Shown here: positions 51,511 to 59,421 of the stretch, in pieces
Layout: the number at the start of each line of letters is the position of its first letter
Numbering within the stretch: position 1 is the stretch's first letter
NCBI GenBank assembly: GCA_035447065.1
Contig: DAOTGJ010000007.1
Coordinates: forward strand, 1 to 64,000
From: CALEMW01 sp035447065
GTDB lineage: Bacteria > Krumholzibacteriota > Krumholzibacteriia > LZORAL124-64-63
Direction of reading: 5' to 3'
DNA: 64,000 nt
The notes under the pieces: model-generated
The model's input: the letters and a program-made list of their open reading frames with translations, nothing else
The model's database searches: none
What the model was told of the DNA's origin: nothing
Position numbers and translations under genes: made by a program

Positions 51511-53187
51511 GTGTGGACGATCCGTCGCGACCTCGTCGTCGCGTTGCTCATGCTTCTGCTTCTGCCCCAGGCCCGGGCCGCCGTCGTCACGGCGGACCCG
51601 GACGTCTGGACGCCCGAGACCGCGGACCGGCTGCGCGCGGCGGTGATGACCGCCGGCGACGAGGGCCTGGATCCACGCGCCATCATGCTCATGGACCCCA
51701 CCGTGCGGAGCCTCTCGCCCCAGGAGCGGGCGCGCTACGCCGCGGACACCTGGCTGCGGCTGGGCCGTGCGCTGGTGGGCTTCGGCGTGGATCCCACCAC
51801 CTTCCACGAGCGTTGGCTGGCGCCCGTGCCCCAGGACCCGGCGCCGGCGCTGCTGGCCGCCCTGGAGGCGGGCGAGGACCCCGTGGACGCCGTGGAGGCC
51901 CTGCGGCCCACCGGGGCGGACTACCGGGATCTGGTTCGCGTGCTGGGCCGGCTGCGGGCCCAGCAGGCCGTCGGAGGCTGGCCGCTGCTGCCCGAGGGGC
52001 CGGTGCTCCATCCCGGCGAGCGCGGTCCCGAGGTGCGCGCCCTGCGCACGCGTCTGGCGTGGGAGGCGCCGCTGCCGCCGGTGGAGCGGGACCACGATTT
52101 CGACGAGGGCCTGGCCGCCGCCCTGCGCGCCTATCAGGCCCGCTGCGGCCTGGCGGCCGACGGCGTGCTGGGGCCCGCCACCCGCGCGGCGCTGGACGTG
52201 CCCGTGGCCGACCGCATCGAGCAGGTGCGCCTCAACCTGACGCGCCTGCGCGCCGCCGAGCGGCCCGGGAGCGGTCGCGAGGTGCGCGTGAACATCGCCG
52301 CCCAGGAGCTGGAGGTGCGCCGCGGCGACGACGTGCTGCTGGCCATGCGCACGGTGGTGGGCCGGCCGGACCGCCCCACGCCCGTGCTCAGCGGCCTGAT
52401 GACCAGCGTGGAGCTGCATCCCTACTGGAACATCCCCCAGAAGCTGGCGCGGCGCGACGTGCTGCCCAAGGTGAAGCAGGACCCGTCGTTCCTCACGGAG
52501 CGCGGCATCCGCGTGTACGCGAGCTGGGATCCGGGCGCGCCGGAGATCGATCCGGCCACGGTGATGTGGGATCTGGTGCGCCCCTGGAACCTGGCCTACA
52601 AGCTGCGTCAGGATCCGGGCCCTCAGAATCCCCTGGGGCCGGTGAAGTTCCTGTTCCCCAACGCCGCCAGCGTGTACCTGCACGGCACGCCCGCGCGCGA
52701 CGACTTCCGCCGGCCCGTGCGCGCGGCCAGTTCCGGCTGCGTGCGCGTGGAGGACCCCGTGGCCCTGGCCGCCTGCCTGCTCGGCGATGCGAAGGTGGGC
52801 GCGCGCGTGGCCGAGGGACGGCACCGCAGCCTGGCCCTGGCCGAGCCCGTGCCCGTGCGGCTGGTCTACCTCACGGCCTGGACGGACCGCGACGGCGCGG
52901 TCCACTACCGCGACGATCTCTACGGCCACGACGCGCCCCTGCGCGAGGCGCTGGCGCGGCTGGAGCGGGAGGGGCTACCAGGTGCGGAATGGGCCCGTGT
53001 CGAGATGGACGAAGCCGGGACCCGGGTAGTGGCCCACGCCGCCGCGGTGGAGCGCGCGGGCGGCGCGGCGGAGGCGCTCCAGATCCACGCCGGCCAGGCG
53101 CACGTCCACGGCGCGGCCGGTGAGGTGGAAGCTGTTCTTGGCCACGCTGCGGCCGGCCCGGCGCAGGGCCTCGTTGGTGGCCGGTGA
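51511..53187 (+). CDS. ldtD: L,D-transpeptidase, LdtD/YcbB type, with unusual C-terminal overrun
   Basis: 558 residues from GTG 51511 with a signal peptide (LVVALLMLLLLPQARA). A helical scaffold region (30-165), a peptidoglycan-binding domain (about 170-230; GERGPEVRALRTRL, YQARCGLAADGVLGPATRAAL) and the YkuD domain follow. The catalytic site is YLHGTP (H391) and SSGCVRV (C410), the LdtD arrangement. It makes 3-3 cross-links in the cell wall. Family members usually end soon after the VYLTAWTDRDG-type strand (about residue 487 here). This frame runs about 70 residues further, antisense to the real end of the convergent peptidase, so an indel or a genuine overlap must be considered. Confidence 0.88.
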   Translation: MWTIRRDLVVALLMLLLLPQARAAVVTADPDVWTPETADRLRAAVMTAGDEGLDPRAIMLMDPTVRSLSPQERARYAADTWLRLGRALVGFGVDPTTFHERWLAPVPQDPAPALLAALEAGEDPVDAVEALRPTGADYRDLVRVLGRLRAQQAVGGWPLLPEGPVLHPGERGPEVRALRTRLAWEAPLPPVERDHDFDEGLAAALRAYQARCGLAADGVLGPATRAALDVPVADRIEQVRLNLTRLRAAERPGSGREVRVNIAAQELEVRRGDDVLLAMRTVVGRPDRPTPVLSGLMTSVELHPYWNIPQKLARRDVLPKVKQDPSFLTERGIRVYASWDPGAPEIDPATVMWDLVRPWNLAYKLRQDPGPQNPLGPVKFLFPNAASVYLHGTPARDDFRRPVRAASSGCVRVEDPVALAACLLGDAKVGARVAEGRHRSLALAEPVPVRLVYLTAWTDRDGAVHYRDDLYGHDAPLREALARLEREGLPGAEWARVEMDEAGTRVVAHAAAVERAGGAAEALQIHAGQAHVHGAAGEVEAVLGHAAAGPAQGLVGGR

Positions 53188-53505
53188 GCGGTAGCCGGAG
53201 AGCACGGTGAAGTCGGCGGCCGCCCCGCAGGCGGCCGCCGTCGTCTGCAGCAGATCCAGCAGGTCGGGATCGATGGGGTGCACGTCGCCGTTGCGGTGGT
53301 CGCGCAGCAGGGTGTTCACGGCGGACTGGAGCTCCGGCGGCAGCACTTCGCCGGGCCGGTAGACCAGACGCTCGCGCTCGCCGGTGTGGAGGTTGCGCAG
53401 GATCAGGCTGCGCTCGCCCGTGTCGGCGGCCGCGCGCAGGGGCAGCGGCCAGGCCAGGGCGGCGCCGCTCAGGGCGGAGATCTCCAGGAAGCGGCGTCGG
53501 CGCAA
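52975..53505 (-). CDS. Exported DUF882/M15-type murein endopeptidase (MepK/YcbK-like)
   Basis: 176 residues from TTG 53505, chosen because GAGGA lies about 7 nt upstream and the protein then starts with a Tat-type signal (RRRRFLEISALSGAALAWPL). Longer starts would run into the tRNA gene. The YcbK signatures are LRNLHTGERERLVYR, LSGYRSPATNEAL, SFHLTGRAVDVRL (metal His and Asp) and HYPGPGFVHLDTGPFRTW at the end. In E. coli the homologue MepK cuts 3-3 cross-links made by LdtD, and ycbB and ycbK are neighbours; here they are also neighbours but convergent, overlapping by 213 bp. Confidence 0.88.
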   Translation of the reverse strand: MRRRRFLEISALSGAALAWPLPLRAAADTGERSLILRNLHTGERERLVYRPGEVLPPELQSAVNTLLRDHRNGDVHPIDPDLLDLLQTTAAACGAAADFTVLSGYRSPATNEALRRAGRSVAKNSFHLTGRAVDVRLAGVDLERLRRAARALHRGGVGHYPGPGFVHLDTGPFRTW

Positions 53506-53586
53506 GGGTCCGTCCTCGGTCGGGGACTGGGGCGTTCCGTCGCGCTGAAGATGGGGCCGGAGACCGGATCCGGTCAAGGGAGAGGA

Positions 53587-53662
53587 TGGTCGGGGCGGTG
53601 GGATTCGAACCCACGGTCTTCCGCGTATAAGGCGGCTGCCTTCACCGCTTGGCCACACCCCG
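53587..53662 (-). tRNA. tRNA-Ile, anticodon UAU
   Basis: A full 76-nt cloverleaf on the minus strand: acceptor CGGGGTG/CGCCCCG (one wobble), D-arm GCC-AAGCGGTGAA-GGC, anticodon stem GCCGC/GCGGA with a G-A mismatch at the first pair, loop CTTATAC with anticodon TAT (53629-53627), T-arm GTGGG-TTCGAAT-CCCAC, discriminator A and encoded CCA (53589-53587). Anticodon UAU reads AUA isoleucine codons directly; most bacteria use tRNA-Ile(CAU) modified to lysidine. Confidence 0.9.
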
Positions 53663-53676
53663 AACGTCGCGAAGCC

Positions 53677-53698
53677 GGGCGCCGCGGCGGCGGCGCCC
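53677..53698 (-). terminator. 8-bp hairpin between fadE and the tRNA gene
   Basis: GGGCGCCG (53677-53684) pairs with CGGCGCCC (53691-53698) around a 6-nt loop, 51 nt past the fadE stop and 15 nt before the tRNA. Likely the end of the fad operon or a leader structure of the tRNA transcript. Confidence 0.5.
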
Positions 53699-53748
53699 TC
53701 GGGTCGGCTTCACGATATTCGGCGGTGCGTCCGTTTCATGGCGTCGTC

Positions 53749-55539
53749 CTACAGGGGATACTCGCCGGCGTCGATCACCTTCTGCGCGATGGCGTCGTGC
53801 AGCTTCTCCCGGTTCACGGGATCGTGCTTCACCAGCCGGCGCAGCCCGGCGCCCATGGTGCGCAGCTCGTCGCCCTCCAGGGTGTTGGCCAGGATCTGGC
53901 GCGCCTTGGTGCCCACGGTCTCCATGCTGTCGTGCACGGACAGGGTGAGCATGGCGGCCATGAGGCCGGCCTTGGCCTCGTCGCCGCGGCCCTTGGTCTT
54001 CAGGGTGCGCAGCAGGGCGCTCTCGCAGGCGTAGGCCTCCATGACGATGTCCGCCGCGTCGGCCAGCACCTCCTGGTGGTCCTTCAGCCCGGCGCCGAAC
54101 TTCTGGGCCGCGATACCCAGGGCCGCCAGCGCCGTCTTCTTCATGTTGATGATGAGCTTGGTCTCATCCTCCAGGAACCCGGGTTCGCCCGGATCGCCGA
54201 ACGACGGGATGCTGGTCAGCTCCTCGGCCACCTTCTGCGCCGCCTGCAGCAGGGGCAGCTCGCCCTTCATGGCCTTGCGCATGAGCATGCCCGGCACCAG
54301 CATGCGGTTGATCTCGTTGGTGCCCTCGAAGATGCGGTTGATCTTCTCGTCGCGGAAGAAGCGCTCCAGCGGGTACTCCGAGCAGTAGCCGTAGCCGCCC
54401 AGCATCTGCACGCCCTCGTCCGCCGCCAGGCGCAGGGCCTCGCTCGCGAACACCTTGATCATGCTGCACTCGATGCTGAACTCCTCCACCTTCAGGATGG
54501 ACTGGAGGTCGTAGTCCGGCGCGCCCTTGTCCAGCGAGGCGATGGCGGCGTCCAGCAGGCCGGCGGTGCGGTACACCATGCTCTCGGCCAGGAACGTGCG
54601 CGCGGCCACGTCGGCGATCTTGCTGCGGATCAGCCCGAAGGCGTTGAGCGGCTGCCCGAACTGATGCCGATCCGACGTGTACGGCACCGCGTGCTCCAGC
54701 ACCAGCTTGCAGCCGCCGGTGGTGCTGGCGCCCAGCTTGAAGCGCCCCACGTTCAGGATGTTGAAGGCGATGAGATGGCCCTTGCCCGCCTCGCCCAGCA
54801 GGTTCTCCACCGGCACGGGGCAGTCCTCCAGGATCACCGGGCAGGTGCTGCTGCCCTTGATGCCCATCTTCTTCTCCTCGGGGCCCACGGTCAGGCCGCC
54901 GAAGTCCTTCTCCACCAGGAACGCGCTGAAGTGCTCGCCGTCGATCTTGGCGAAGACGATGAACAGGTCCGCGTACGCCGCGTTGGTGATGTACTGCTTG
55001 GTGCCGTTGAGGATGAAGTGCGTGCCCTCGGCGTTGAGCTTGGCCGTGGTGGCGGCGGCCAGGGCGTCGCTGCCGCTGCCGGGCTCCGTGAGGCAGTAGC
55101 AGGAGAGCATCTCGCCGGTGGCGATGCGCGCCAGGTACTTCTCCTTCTGCGCCGGCGTGCCGAAGTAGACGATGGGCAGGGTGCCGATGCCGCTCTGCGC
55201 CCCGTGCGTGACGGCGAAGCTGCCGGCCCACGCCACGATCTCGCTCACGATCATCACCGTGGCCTTGTTGGCGCCCATGCCGCCGAAGGCCTCCGGCACG
55301 TCGATCATCAGCAGGCCCATCTGGCCCGCCTCCTTCAGCAGCCCCTTGCCCAGGCTGGTGTCGCCGGGGTACTCGAGCTGCTCGAGCACCGGCTCCACCT
55401 TCTGGGCCACGAAGTCGCGCGCCGCCTGGGCGATCATGCGCTGGTTCTCGTCGAAGTCCTCCGGGGTGAAGACGTCGGCGGGGTCGGTGCCCTCCAGCAG
55501 GAACTGGCCGCCGGTGGGATAGGTCCTGGTCTCGCTCAT
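53749..55539 (-). CDS. fadE: Acyl-CoA dehydrogenase, FadE of the fadNAE type
   Basis: 596 residues from ATG 55539 (GAGGAG upstream), 10 nt after fadA. It performs the first, FAD-dependent step of fatty-acid beta-oxidation. Motifs: CYCLTEPGSGSDALAA (FAD/substrate), NGTKQYITNAAYADLFIV, DRHQFGQPLNAFG, and the catalytic Glu in RIFEGTNEINRM. A C-terminal extension of about 180 residues (from SIPSFGDPGEP) is as in Bacillus FadE (about 594 aa) and VLCAD-type enzymes, and sets it apart from 380-residue acyl-CoA dehydrogenases. Third gene in the order fadN-fadA-fadE. Confidence 0.95.
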   Translation of the reverse strand: MSETRTYPTGGQFLLEGTDPADVFTPEDFDENQRMIAQAARDFVAQKVEPVLEQLEYPGDTSLGKGLLKEAGQMGLLMIDVPEAFGGMGANKATVMIVSEIVAWAGSFAVTHGAQSGIGTLPIVYFGTPAQKEKYLARIATGEMLSCYCLTEPGSGSDALAAATTAKLNAEGTHFILNGTKQYITNAAYADLFIVFAKIDGEHFSAFLVEKDFGGLTVGPEEKKMGIKGSSTCPVILEDCPVPVENLLGEAGKGHLIAFNILNVGRFKLGASTTGGCKLVLEHAVPYTSDRHQFGQPLNAFGLIRSKIADVAARTFLAESMVYRTAGLLDAAIASLDKGAPDYDLQSILKVEEFSIECSMIKVFASEALRLAADEGVQMLGGYGYCSEYPLERFFRDEKINRIFEGTNEINRMLVPGMLMRKAMKGELPLLQAAQKVAEELTSIPSFGDPGEPGFLEDETKLIINMKKTALAALGIAAQKFGAGLKDHQEVLADAADIVMEAYACESALLRTLKTKGRGDEAKAGLMAAMLTLSVHDSMETVGTKARQILANTLEGDELRTMGAGLRRLVKHDPVNREKLHDAIAQKVIDAGEYPL

Positions 55540-55549
55540 GGTCGTCTCC

Positions 55550-56734
55550 TCAGATGGCTTCGAAGATGCCGGCGGCGCCCATGCCCGTGCCCACGCACAT
55601 GGTCACCATGGCGCGCTTGCCGCCGCGCCGCTTCAGCTCGTGCAGGGCCGTGGCCGTCAGCTTGGCGCCGGTGCAGCCCAGGGGATGCCCCAGGGCGATG
55701 GCGCCGCCGTTGGGGTTGATGCGGGGATCATCGGCCTGCAGGCCCAGGCGCTTGAGGACGCTCAGGCTCTGGGCGGCGAAGGCCTCGTTGAGCTCGATGA
55801 CGTCCAGATCGCCGAAGCCCAGCCCCGCCTGCGCCAGCGCCTTGGGCGCGGCCTCCACCGGACCGATGCCCATGATCTCCGGCGGCACGCCCGCCACCGC
55901 GTAGGTCACGAAGCGCGCCAGGGGCTCCAGGCCCCACTGGGCCGCCAGCTCCGGCGTGGTCAGCAGCACGGCCGCGGCGCCGTCGCTGGTCTGGCTGGCG
56001 TTGCCGGCGGTCACGGTGCCGCCGGCCTTGAAGGCGGGCTTGAGGCGGGCCAGGGCCTCCACGGTGGTGTCGGCCCGCGGCCCCTCGTCCGTGTCCACGG
56101 TGAGCTCCTGCTCCCGCGGCACGCCCTTGGCGTCCGGCCGGCTCAGCCGGGTGGCCACCGGCACGATCTCGTCCTTGAAGCGGCCCGCGCCGATGGCGTC
56201 CACGGCCTTGCGGTGGCTGGCCAGGGCGAAGGCGTCCTGGGCCTCGCGGCTCAGCCCGTCCTCCACGACCAGGCGCTCCGCCGTGAGTCCCATGTTCAGG
56301 AACGTGGGCGGGTCCGCGGCCATGATCTCCGGGCTGGGCAGGTAGCGGTGCCCGCCCAGGGGCACGGCGGTCATGCTCTCGATGCCGCCGGCGATCACCG
56401 CGTCGGTCCAGCCGTGGGCGATCTTCAGGGCGCCCAGGGCGATGGTCTCCAGGCCCGAGGAGCAGAAGCGGTTCACGGTCATGCCGGGCACCGTGTCGGG
56501 CAGCCCGGCCATCAGGGCCACGTTGCGGCCCACGTTCATGCCCTGCTCGCCCTCGGGCATGGCGCAGCCCATGATCACGTCCCCCAGGCGTTCGGGGTCC
56601 AGCTTGGGGGCGCGTTCCAGCAGGCCGCGGATCACCGCGGCGCCCAGGGTGTCGGGGCGGGTCTGGGCGAAGGAGCCCTTGCCGGCCTTCCCCACGGGGG
56701 TGCGCAGCGCCAGGGCGACGACGACGTCTCTCAT
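55550..56734 (-). CDS. fadA: Acetyl-CoA acyltransferase (3-ketoacyl-CoA thiolase)
   Basis: 394 residues from ATG 56734. Thiolase residues are all present: nucleophile C91 in NRFCSSGLE, GGAIALGHPLGCTGA and the second cysteine in MCVGTGMGAAG. It cleaves 3-ketoacyl-CoA to acetyl-CoA and a shortened acyl-CoA. The start abuts a scaffold gap, but the first 55 bases upstream and into the gene are repeated after the gap (56836-56890). Joining the two copies restores GGAGGG and the fadN stop codon only 11 nt upstream, so fadA is complete and follows fadN directly. Confidence 0.95.
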   Translation of the reverse strand: MRDVVVALALRTPVGKAGKGSFAQTRPDTLGAAVIRGLLERAPKLDPERLGDVIMGCAMPEGEQGMNVGRNVALMAGLPDTVPGMTVNRFCSSGLETIALGALKIAHGWTDAVIAGGIESMTAVPLGGHRYLPSPEIMAADPPTFLNMGLTAERLVVEDGLSREAQDAFALASHRKAVDAIGAGRFKDEIVPVATRLSRPDAKGVPREQELTVDTDEGPRADTTVEALARLKPAFKAGGTVTAGNASQTSDGAAAVLLTTPELAAQWGLEPLARFVTYAVAGVPPEIMGIGPVEAAPKALAQAGLGFGDLDVIELNEAFAAQSLSVLKRLGLQADDPRINPNGGAIALGHPLGCTGAKLTATALHELKRRGGKRAMVTMCVGTGMGAAGIFEAI

Positions 56735-56735
56735 A
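56681..56735. repeat. 55-bp contig-end overlap, copy 1
   Basis: Identical to 56836-56890. It covers the first codons of fadA. The duplication flanks the N run and reflects unmerged contig ends, not biology. Confidence 0.95.
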
Positions 56736-56835
56736 NNNNNNNNNNNNNNNNNNNNNNNNNNNNNNNNNNNNNNNNNNNNNNNNNNNNNNNNNNNNNNNNN
56801 NNNNNNNNNNNNNNNNNNNNNNNNNNNNNNNNNNN
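56736..56835. other. False assembly gap (100 N)
   Basis: Flanked by identical 55-bp sequences in the same orientation; removing the N run and one copy gives a continuous fadN-fadA junction. Confidence 0.95.
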
Positions 56836-56890
56836 GCCGGCCTTCCCCACGGGGGTGCGCAGCGCCAGGGCGACGACGACGTCTCTCATA
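56836..56890. repeat. 55-bp contig-end overlap, copy 2
   Basis: Second copy of 56681-56735. It contains a duplicate fadA start codon (ATG at 56889) behind GGAGGG; this is the true upstream context of fadA. Confidence 0.95.
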
Positions 56891-56900
56891 TCCAACCCTC

Positions 56901-59276
56901 CTAGTTGCGCAGGGGCTTGCCGGTTTTCAGGATGCTCTCCATGCGCTCGAGCGTCTTGCGCTCGCCGCACAGCTTCAGGAAGTACTCGCGTTCCAGGTCC
57001 AGCATGTGGGCGTGGCTCACGGTGGTGGGCCCGGCCACGTCGCCGCCCGACAGGATCCGCGCCAGGTAGCCGCCGATCTTGTGGTCGTGGGCGCTCACGT
57101 AGCCCGCCTCCTCCATGTTGAACAGCACGCTCTCGGCCAGGGCCACGCCGCTGCGGCCCATGACCGGGATGGCGGCCTGGGGCACGGGCGGCACGTAGCC
57201 GGCGTCGGCCAGGGCCAGCACGCGGTCCTTGGCCTCGGCCACGTGGCGGAAGCGGTTCAGGCTCCAGCTGTCCGACCGCCGCAGGTAGCCCAGCTCCGCG
57301 CCCTCCGCGGCGCTGGTGGCCACCTTGGCCATGCCGATGGTCTCGAAGGTGGCCTTGAAGGCGGGGAAGAGGTCCTTGGGATCCGCCGTGCGCTCCAGGT
57401 GGTGCTGGTACAGCCGCACGCAGCCGCCGCCCGCGGGCACCACGCCCGCGCCGAACTCCACCAGGCCGATGTAGGTCTCCGCCGCGGCGCGCACCTGGTC
57501 GCCGGCCATGGTGATCTCGCAGCCGCCGCCCAGGGCCAGGCCGTGGGGCGCGGTCACCACGGGCACGCCGCAGAACTGCAGGCGGTCCGTGGCGTTCTGG
57601 AAGGCGCGCACGATCATGGCGATGTCCTCCCAGTTGCCTTCCATGGCCTCCATCATCAGCATCATGAGGTTGGCGCCGGCGGAGAAGTTGTCCGCCTGGT
57701 TGGCCACCACGATGCCCCGCCACTCCTTCTCCGCCAGCTCGCAGCCGGTCATGAGCATGGAGATCTGGTCCTGGCCCAGCACGTTCATCTTGCTGTGGAA
57801 CTCCAGGCCCAGCACGCCGTCGCCCAGGTCCAGCAGGGAGGCGCCGGGGTTGCGGCGCACCTCGCGCCCGGCGGCGCGCAGGATCTCGAAATCGAAGGCG
57901 CGCGGGTCCACGGGCAGGTCGGCCATCACGCCGGGCTCGGCGGTGGGGGCCTTGCCGGGCTGGAGCAGGGTCTCGGCGCCGGCGTCCATCAGGGCGTCCA
58001 CCCAGGCGGGCAGGGGACGGCCGTCGGCGCGCAGGCGCTCGGTCACCTTGCGGAAGCCCAGGGCGTCCCAGACCTCGAACGGGCCCAGGTCCCAGTTGAA
58101 GCCCCAGCGCACGGCGCGGTCGATGGCGTCGGCGTCGTCGCAGATCTCGCCCACGCGCATGGCGCAGTAGCTGAAGGTGGGCGCCAGCAGGTTCCAGAGC
58201 GCGTCGGCGGCGCGGCCCTTGGCCCACACCAGCTGGCGCAGGCGGGCGGGGAGGTCGTCCACGCTCTTGGCGGCCTCCAGCTCCGGGAAGCGGGCCTTGG
58301 CCTTGGCGCGGTACTCCAGGGCCTCCAGGTCCAGGGTGAGGAACTCGCGGCCGCCGTCGGCGGTCTTCTGCATGCGGTAGAAGCCGGCGCCGCTCTTGCG
58401 GCCCAGCAGGCCCTTGGCCACCATGGCGCGCAGGAAGGGCGGGGCGTCGAACACGTCGCGGGCCTCGTCGCCCTCAGCGGTGCGGTGCACGTTGTCCGCC
58501 ACGTGGACGAAGGTGTCCAGGCCCACCAGGTCGGCCAGCTGGAAGGTGGCGGTCTTGGGGCGGCCCACGGCCGGTCCGGTCAGGGCGTCGATCTCCTCGA
58601 CGGTCAGCCCCATCTCCTGCATCACCCGCATGGTCACCATCATGGCGTGCACGCCCACGCGGTTGGCCACGAAGTTGGGCGTGTCCTTGCCCGTGACGAT
58701 GCCCTTGCCCAGCACCGCCTCGCTGAACGCCGCCGCCGCGGCCAGCACGTCGGGATCCGTGTCGGCCGTGGGGATCATCTCCAGCAGGGTCATGTAGCGG
58801 GGCGGGTTGAAGAAGTGGGAGCCGAAGAAGCGGGGGCGCAGGCCCGCGGGCAGCACGGCGCTCATGGCGGCCAGCGAGAGGCCCGAGGTGTTGCTGCTCA
58901 GCCAGGCGCCGTCGCGCACGTGGGGCGCCGCGTTGCGCAGCACCAGCTCCTTCACCGCCGGATCCTCCTTGACCACCTCGATGATCCAGTCGGCCTCGGC
59001 GATGCGCGGCAGGTCGTCCTCGAAGTTGCCCGTCCGGATCAGGGCCAGCCGGTCCGCGGTGTACAGGGGCGACGGCTTGAACTTCAGCAGGGCCTGCACG
59101 GCGCCGTCCACCAGACGGTTGCGGGCGCGGGGGTCGCCGCGCTCGGCGTCGGTCAGGTCCGGCGGCACGATGTCGAGCACCAGCGAGGGGATCCCGGCGT
59201 TGGCGAAGTGGGCCGCGATGGCGCTGCCCATGACGCCGGAGCCGAGGACCGCCACCTTGCGGATCCGTGGTTGCAT
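56901..59276 (-). CDS. fadN: 3-hydroxyacyl-CoA dehydrogenase / enoyl-CoA hydratase, FadN type
   Basis: 791 residues from ATG 59276 (GGGAG upstream). The dehydrogenase comes first: VAVLGSGVMGSAIAAHFANA (NAD loop G12-G17), SSNTSGLSLAAM, FFGSHFFNPPRYMTLLEMIP and GKDTPNFVANRVGVHAMM. The crotonase domain is C-terminal (from about 460: NVLGQDQISMLM, NFSAGANL and GLALGGGCEITMAGD). This order is that of Bacillus FadN, the reverse of E. coli FadB. The two activities convert enoyl-CoA to 3-ketoacyl-CoA for FadA. First gene of fadNAE, with a promoter and operator immediately upstream. Confidence 0.95.
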   Translation of the reverse strand: MQPRIRKVAVLGSGVMGSAIAAHFANAGIPSLVLDIVPPDLTDAERGDPRARNRLVDGAVQALLKFKPSPLYTADRLALIRTGNFEDDLPRIAEADWIIEVVKEDPAVKELVLRNAAPHVRDGAWLSSNTSGLSLAAMSAVLPAGLRPRFFGSHFFNPPRYMTLLEMIPTADTDPDVLAAAAAFSEAVLGKGIVTGKDTPNFVANRVGVHAMMVTMRVMQEMGLTVEEIDALTGPAVGRPKTATFQLADLVGLDTFVHVADNVHRTAEGDEARDVFDAPPFLRAMVAKGLLGRKSGAGFYRMQKTADGGREFLTLDLEALEYRAKAKARFPELEAAKSVDDLPARLRQLVWAKGRAADALWNLLAPTFSYCAMRVGEICDDADAIDRAVRWGFNWDLGPFEVWDALGFRKVTERLRADGRPLPAWVDALMDAGAETLLQPGKAPTAEPGVMADLPVDPRAFDFEILRAAGREVRRNPGASLLDLGDGVLGLEFHSKMNVLGQDQISMLMTGCELAEKEWRGIVVANQADNFSAGANLMMLMMEAMEGNWEDIAMIVRAFQNATDRLQFCGVPVVTAPHGLALGGGCEITMAGDQVRAAAETYIGLVEFGAGVVPAGGGCVRLYQHHLERTADPKDLFPAFKATFETIGMAKVATSAAEGAELGYLRRSDSWSLNRFRHVAEAKDRVLALADAGYVPPVPQAAIPVMGRSGVALAESVLFNMEEAGYVSAHDHKIGGYLARILSGGDVAGPTTVSHAHMLDLEREYFLKLCGERKTLERMESILKTGKPLRN

Positions 59277-59304
59277 GGTCGCTCCCGGGGAAAAGGACTT
59301 GGAA

Positions 59305-59322
59305 ACTGAATGATCATTCAGT
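59305..59322. promoter_or_regulatory. Perfect 18-bp palindromic operator of the fad operon
   Basis: ACTGAATGATCATTCAGT is a perfect palindrome just downstream of the fadN -10 box, covering the predicted start site. Its half-site TGAATGA equals that of Bacillus FadR boxes, but here the halves abut instead of being 4 nt apart. The divergent TetR-family protein is the likely ligand-controlled repressor. Confidence 0.8.
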
Positions 59323-59351
59323 ATTCTAGGCGGGGTCGCGAGATGTGTCAA
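59323..59351 (-). promoter_or_regulatory. fadN promoter
   Basis: On the minus strand a perfect TTGACA (59351-59346) and TAGAAT (59328-59323, 5 of 6) with an ideal 17-nt spacer. The palindromic operator begins at the next base. Confidence 0.8.
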
Positions 59352-59363
59352 TGTCGTATTGAC
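59347..59363. promoter_or_regulatory. Second inverted repeat in the fad/TetR intergenic region
   Basis: GTCAAT (59347-59352) and ATTGAC (59358-59363) separated by GTCGT. It overlaps the fadN -35 box and offers TTGACC as a -35 for the divergent TetR gene, though no good -10 follows. Confidence 0.4.
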
Positions 59364-59421
59364 CGCGAAATCCTGCAATAACATGAGATTCCGGCCGAAT
59401 GGTGCCGTGTGGGGGAGCGTC

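Noticed and set aside
53506..53658. Longer N-terminus for the MepK-like protein
   Set aside because: It would be read through the tRNA gene and place a Tat signal internally; TTG 53505 fits better.
56836..56890. Apparent second fadA start after the gap
   Set aside because: It is the duplicated contig end, not a second gene.
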